Origin: Pseudomonas orientalis
Lineage (GTDB): Bacteria; Pseudomonadota; Gammaproteobacteria; Pseudomonadales; Pseudomonadaceae
Assembly (NCBI RefSeq): GCF_001439815.1
Contig: NZ_JYLM01000010.1
Coordinates: 62,001 to 126,000, forward strand
Direction of reading: 5' to 3'
Length of the DNA stretch: 64,000 bases
Shown: in pieces, positions 60,110-64,000 of the stretch
Layout: each line of letters starts with the position of its first letter
How positions within the stretch are numbered: position 1 is the stretch's first letter
The notes under the pieces: model-generated
What the model saw: the letters and a program-made list of their open reading frames with translations, nothing else
Told to the model about the DNA's origin: nothing
Databases searched by the model: none
Translations under genes and position numbers: made by a program

Positions 60110-61680
60110 GCGTGTCTCCAGCCGGTGGCGCGGGTTTCAAGGCGTTGGCCGATAAGGTTGAGGGTCGCGCCGGTGAGACCGACCAGCAGCATGCCGCTCA
60201 TGATCAAATCCATGCGCAGCAGCTGTTGGGCGCCGATCATCAGGCTGCCGATGCCGCCATTGGACGGCATGAAATATTCCGCGCCGATGGTGCCCAGCCA
60301 GGCGTAGATCAGGCTCAGGCGCAGCCCGGCGAAAATGCCCGCCGCCGCGCCGGGCAGTATCAGGCGGCGCAGCCGTTGGAACAGGTTCAGGCGCAGCACC
60401 TGCGCGGCTTCGCTCAGTTGCGGTGACAGGGTCAACACGCTGCGCTGGGTGGCGATAAACAGCGGGAAAAACGCCGCCAGGCCAATGAACACCCACTTGG
60501 CCAATTCCCCCAGGCCAAACCAGGCCGTGAGCAGCGGCACCCAGGCGAAGATTGCGATCTGACGCAACGCCGCCAGGGTAGGGCCGAGCACCCGCTCGCT
60601 GCGCGGTGACAAGCCCAGCCACAAACCCATGGCAAACCCCAGGCTGCCGCCCAGTACCAGGCCGCCCAGGGTGCGCCCCAGGCTTTTGCCCAGCGCGCCC
60701 GACAGCGTGCCATCCACGACGCCCGTGGCGGTTGTCTGCAGCACCGTCCATGGGCTCACCAGGATATTTGCGTCGACCCAGCCGTGTTGCGTCGCCACCT
60801 GCCACAACGCCAGCAACCCCAGCGGCAGCAGCCACGGCTGCAGGCGCTGCCAACCCTGGTAACGCGGGCCGCGTCGGATGTGCGCCGTGGCCGGATGCGG
60901 CCAGTGCACCCATTTGCGATCCAGCCAGCCGACGCCACGGTCCATCACCACGCCCAGCACGCCGATGACCACGATGCACACAAAGACAATATCGAGCATG
61001 AACAACTGGCGTGCCCACACCATCAGGTAGCCGATGCCTTCACTGGAGGCCAGCAACTCCACCGCCAGCAGCGACGTCCAACCGGCCGCGAGGGCCAGGC
61101 GCACACCGGCCATGAACGCCGGCAGTGCCGCAGGCAGGATCAGCCGGCGGATCAGCAGGTGGGTGGGCAGGCGCAGCACGCGGGCCGCCTCACGCAACTG
61201 TGGCTGCGCATCGCGCACGCCGACCAGCGTATGCAGGGTCACAGGCACCACAATGGCTTTGACCAGCACCACCAGTTTCAGGGTTTCGCCGATGCCGAAA
61301 AACACCATGAACAACGGAATCCACGCCAGGGTCGGCACTTGCGCCAATGCGCTGAAGGTAGGAAACACCAGGCGCTCGGCGCGTGCGCTGAAGCCCAGCC
61401 AGGCGCCGAGCAAAGCGCCGGCGCCGATACCCGCCAGCAAGCCCCAGACCAGGCGCTGCACACTGATCGCGAGATGGCTCCACAGCTCGCCGCCCGCCAG
61501 TTCCACCGCGCTGCTCCACACCAGTGCAGGCGGCGGCAGGATTTGCTCGCTCATCCACTGATTGCGGCTGGCCAGCCACCACCAGGCAAACAGCGTCAGC
61601 GGCAACAGCCAGGGGCTGAGCGCCGGCCAGCGCAATGTGGGCGTTGTCAGAGGCGGGCTCAACCGTGCGGTTCGGGCCAT
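60106..61680 (-). CDS. Fused double ABC permease (SsuC/TauC-like), 524 aa
   Basis: Two complete permease domains in one chain. Each half has about six helices and its own EAA loop: EAARVLRLPTHLLIRRLILP (about residue 160) and EAAQVLRLNLFQRLRRLILP (about 430). Each half also has the preceding cytoplasmic PTLAWIPLFMVFFGIGE and IFAWVPLLTAWFGLGE segments. Family members are normally about 260 aa and act as dimers, so this is a covalently linked pair. The junction lies near RKWVHWPHPATAHIRRGPRY. It is expected in the inner membrane with the ATPase at 59294. The divergently encoded binding protein starts 278 bases away. Confidence 0.92.
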   Translation of the reverse strand: MARTARLSPPLTTPTLRWPALSPWLLPLTLFAWWWLASRNQWMSEQILPPPALVWSSAVELAGGELWSHLAISVQRLVWGLLAGIGAGALLGAWLGFSARAERLVFPTFSALAQVPTLAWIPLFMVFFGIGETLKLVVLVKAIVVPVTLHTLVGVRDAQPQLREAARVLRLPTHLLIRRLILPAALPAFMAGVRLALAAGWTSLLAVELLASSEGIGYLMVWARQLFMLDIVFVCIVVIGVLGVVMDRGVGWLDRKWVHWPHPATAHIRRGPRYQGWQRLQPWLLPLGLLALWQVATQHGWVDANILVSPWTVLQTTATGVVDGTLSGALGKSLGRTLGGLVLGGSLGFAMGLWLGLSPRSERVLGPTLAALRQIAIFAWVPLLTAWFGLGELAKWVFIGLAAFFPLFIATQRSVLTLSPQLSEAAQVLRLNLFQRLRRLILPGAAAGIFAGLRLSLIYAWLGTIGAEYFMPSNGGIGSLMIGAQQLLRMDLIMSGMLLVGLTGATLNLIGQRLETRATGWRHA

Positions 61681-61958
61681 CGAGGACCTCCCTTTGGTTA
61701 TGTGATTTCGATCTTACAAAAACGCAATCAAGATGATTGTGAGATAAGAAAGGTCATTTAAAGCCCGTGCCCCGCACGCATCCAATGCATTCGAAGAATA
61801 TTTTCCATGCTGTTTATGCATAGTCCGCTGCAGCCTAGGGTTTGCCTCATATAGTCCAAAAGGTTATTAAAGTGTGAATTTATAGTATTTAAAGTTTTTG
61901 TCGGCCTGTGCCTACTTTCAGCTCCCCAGGCGACCGCCGCCCACCAGGAGCTGCCCTT
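61681..61958. promoter_or_regulatory. AT-rich divergent promoter region of the sulfonate-type transporter
   Basis: 278 bp between the permease (minus) and binding protein (plus) genes. AT-rich tracts (for example GTGTGAATTTATAGTATTTA) suggest promoters on both strands; no operator can be named. No gene is seen. Confidence 0.5.
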
Positions 61959-62960
61959 ATGAAACTGCCTTTCAAACGTCTGATCACGCTGTTCGCCGGT
62001 ACCGCACTGGCGGGTCTGGTGCACGCCGCCGAACTCAAGGAGATCCGCATCGCCGTGCCCGACCTCAGCGCCGGAAGCCAACACAGCGGTGGCGGCATTA
62101 CCGATGTATTGCGCCAACAGCAGATCTTCGAAAAAGCCTTTGCCGACCAGGGCATCACGATTCAGTGGAATTACTTCAAGGGCGCGGGCCCGGTGATCAA
62201 CGAAGCCTTCGCCAATGGCCAGGTGGACCTCGCTTATCTCGGCGACCTGGCGGCCATCATCGGCCGTTCCAATGGCCTGGATACCCGCTTGCTCAGCGCC
62301 ACGGCGCGGGACATCAAGCAGTACCTGGGCGTGGTGCCGGGCTCGGGCATCAAGACCCTGCACGACCTCAAGGGCAAGCGCGTCGCGGTGTTTCGCGGCA
62401 CGGCCAGCCAGTTGTCATTTGACAGCGCATTGGCCAGTCAGGGCTTGAGTGAAAAAGACCTGAAAGTCATCAACCTGGATTTCAACGCGGCCGGTGCGGC
62501 GTTGGCCGCCAAGCAGATCGACGCGACCTGGGGCGGCTCGAACCTCACGGCGCTGCAAGCCAAGGGGCTGGCCGACATCGCCCTGACCACCAAGGACCTC
62601 GGCGGCGCCGGCAGCATCCAGGCGGTGCTGGTGGGCAGCAAAGAGTTTGTCGACGGGCATCCCGACGCGGTGGCCACGTTGCTCAAGGCCCAGCAGCAGG
62701 CGGTGCAATGGTTGACCGATGACAACAACAAGCAGGCTTACATCGAACTGGTGTCGGGGCTGGCCAGCTATCCGCCGGTGATCCTGACCAAGGATTTGCA
62801 GGACCAGCAACTCAGCCGGATTTTCCCGGCGACATTGGATCCGGTGTTCCTGGGCAAATTGCAGGATGCGGTGGATCTGGCTTCCAGGGAGAAATTGATT
62901 CGCCGCTCGTTTCAGGTGAGTGAGTGGGTGGCGCCTGGGTTGGTGGCGGCGGGGCTTTGA
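61959..62960 (+). CDS. SsuA/TauA-type periplasmic substrate-binding protein, 333 aa
   Basis: ATG at 61959 with CAGGAG eight bases upstream; signal peptide (LITLFAGTALAGLVHA). The family pattern follows: KEIRIAVPDLSAG, WNYFKGAGPVINEAFANGQV, DLAYLGDLAAIIGRSNGLDT, DLKGKRVAVFRGTASQLSF. These match binding proteins for sulfonates, taurine or nitrate-like anions. Divergent from the permease/ATPase operon. A LysR gene lies convergent downstream. Sulfonate is the likely substrate class, but sequence alone does not decide. Confidence 0.92.
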   Translation: MKLPFKRLITLFAGTALAGLVHAAELKEIRIAVPDLSAGSQHSGGGITDVLRQQQIFEKAFADQGITIQWNYFKGAGPVINEAFANGQVDLAYLGDLAAIIGRSNGLDTRLLSATARDIKQYLGVVPGSGIKTLHDLKGKRVAVFRGTASQLSFDSALASQGLSEKDLKVINLDFNAAGAALAAKQIDATWGGSNLTALQAKGLADIALTTKDLGGAGSIQAVLVGSKEFVDGHPDAVATLLKAQQQAVQWLTDDNNKQAYIELVSGLASYPPVILTKDLQDQQLSRIFPATLDPVFLGKLQDAVDLASREKLIRRSFQVSEWVAPGLVAAGL

Positions 62961-62985
62961 GTCCGGTGGTGCCTGGGCTATAGCT

Positions 62986-63005
62986 ATCGGGGGCTTGCCC
63001 CCGAT
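62986..63005. repeat. Minimal REP palindrome ATCGGGGGC-TT-GCCCCCGAT
   Basis: Nine-base perfect stem with a two-base loop, core of the GGGGGCTTGCCCCC family without the TGTGGGA arms. It lies between the convergent binding-protein and LysR genes and may terminate both. Confidence 0.75.
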
Positions 63006-63012
63006 GAGGCCT

Positions 63013-63933
63013 TCAGACCGCCACACTCACCTCCTGCCTGTCGACCTCCACCAACACCTCAATCATCGCTTTGGCCGCCGGCGACAACCGCGACCCGGTA
63101 CGGCTGACAATCCCGCACCGCGCACTCATCGTCTCCATGTTCTGCGGCAGGTTGCGCCAGTGCAGCAGTACCAGCGCGCCGCTGGCGATGTCTTCGGCGA
63201 ACGCTTCCTCGGTGCCCACGCCGATGGCGTTGGACTGCAGCACGATTTTCACCAGCGCCGGGAAGTGTTCGGTCTGGATGCTCGGCGAAAAATCCATACG
63301 CCCGCTCAGGTTCGCCAGCAGTTTGCGAATGCCCTGGGAGATCAGCGGCGCCGCCAGCGGGTAGTCGAACATGTCGTTGGTCGACAGGCTGTCCTTGGCC
63401 AGCAGCGGGTGCCCCGGGCGGCAGAAAAACACGCCGCGCTTGGCGGTCAGCGCACGGGTCTGGAAGTTCGGGTCGGCTTCGAACTGACGGATGTCGGCAA
63501 TGAAGAATTCGATCTCCTCGCGGCTCAAGGCGCGGCTGAGTTTTTCCCAGTTATCCACTTGGAAACTGGTGCGGATTTTCGGGTGCGCGCCGATAAACCG
63601 CGCCACCGCATCCGGTACCAGCTTCACCGCCGGCGCCGGGCCGCAGCCGAAGCGCAGGTCGCCGGCATCGAGCTTGGTCATGCGCGTGACTTCACTGCTC
63701 AGCAAGGCGGCGCCATGCACCAGGCTCAGGGCGTGTTGCAACACCACCTGGCCTTCGGGTGTGGGGCGCAGGTCCTTGTGGCCACGGTCGACCAGCACGC
63801 AGCCGAACTCCTGTTCCAGCCCCTGGATACTGCGGCTGAACGCCGGTTGAGTGATGCCCATGGCGTCCGCCGCGCGTACGAAACTGCGGTGTTCGTTGAG
63901 GGCAATGAAGTAGCGCAGTTGACGCAGATCCAT
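63013..63933 (-). CDS. LysR-family transcription regulator, 306 aa
   Basis: N-terminal winged HTH (MDLRQLRYFIALNEHRSFVR; AADAMGITQPAFSRSIQGLE) followed by a linker helix and a two-lobed effector domain (GDLRFGCGPAPAVKLVPDAV; IEFFIADIRQFEADPNF; LVKIVLQSNAIGVGTEEAFA). Three in-frame ATGs (63948, 63939, 63933) are available; 63933 gives the standard MDLRQLRYF start and has CGGGA at a good distance. LysR proteins usually control a divergent gene, here beyond the right edge of the window; control of the neighbouring transporter is possible. Confidence 0.92.
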   Translation of the reverse strand: MDLRQLRYFIALNEHRSFVRAADAMGITQPAFSRSIQGLEQEFGCVLVDRGHKDLRPTPEGQVVLQHALSLVHGAALLSSEVTRMTKLDAGDLRFGCGPAPAVKLVPDAVARFIGAHPKIRTSFQVDNWEKLSRALSREEIEFFIADIRQFEADPNFQTRALTAKRGVFFCRPGHPLLAKDSLSTNDMFDYPLAAPLISQGIRKLLANLSGRMDFSPSIQTEHFPALVKIVLQSNAIGVGTEEAFAEDIASGALVLLHWRNLPQNMETMSARCGIVSRTGSRLSPAAKAMIEVLVEVDRQEVSVAV

Positions 63934-64000
63934 ATGCATTCCCGGCATTTGAAAAATAGGTCGAAGGCATTTGCGAGCGACGCAGCTGAGGTTTTAAATG

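Overview
The window looks like a GC-rich Pseudomonas chromosome of the fluorescens type. Evidence: gabD-gabT; desA next to a PAS-GGDEF-EAL gene, then oscA-sbp-cysT-cysW-cysA, an order I know from the P. aeruginosa PA0280-PA0286 region; and many copies of the two REP/REPIN repeat families typical of fluorescent pseudomonads (TGTGGGAGGGGGCTTGCC and GTAGGAGCGAGCTTGCTCGC).

Layout. 1-375: 3' end of a pgaD-like gene, then a REPIN nested inside another REPIN. 0.6-27.1 kb: a two-partner-secretion/contact-dependent-inhibition island. It holds one TpsB transporter (cdiB), a 3418-aa CdiA with a VENN motif and a nuclease-like C-terminus plus immunity gene, an AT-rich zone of repeats, toxin remnants and orphan immunity-like genes (13.4-17 kb), a second 2660-aa CdiA-like protein without its own TpsB, a four-TM immunity candidate, and further immunity-like fragments. 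27.1-37.5 kb: a small regulator-like gene, lipoproteins, an autotransporter, a CsgG/DUF4810/DUF799 lipoprotein operon, and a vWA protein followed by an ECF sigma/anti-sigma pair. 37.5-42 kb: a LysE exporter, a decayed LysR gene, small membrane and secreted proteins, and a decayed DUF927 gene beside tRNA-Arg(CCG), which suggests an eroded integrated element. 42-54 kb: GABA catabolism, a diguanylate cyclase, desaturase, c-di-GMP phosphodiesterase candidate and sulfate uptake operon. 54-64 kb: Mpo1-like protein, Crp/Fnr regulator, periplasmic HIU hydrolase, GlcG/HbpS-like protein, lone receiver domain, AraC regulator, desaturase, and an SsuABC/TauABC-like transporter with a fused double permease and a LysR regulator.

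Most notable: in 13.4-17 kb the orphan immunity-like genes are preceded by short remnants that read like the last residues of lost CdiA toxins. Several of these units are framed by an inverted repeat pair, GTGGTCTGACCCCTATTT on the left and AATAGGGGTCAGACCAC-like on the right. The same repeat flanks a REP-associated tyrosine transposase (RAYT) gene at 14302-14949. A second repeat family (ATAAATCTGTCCCCTTTA) frames immunity-like fragments after the second CdiA. I infer that RAYT-mobilised repeats mark, and perhaps create, the breakpoints at which toxin/immunity cassettes are displaced.

All calls come from reading the sequence and remembered family features; no database search was run.
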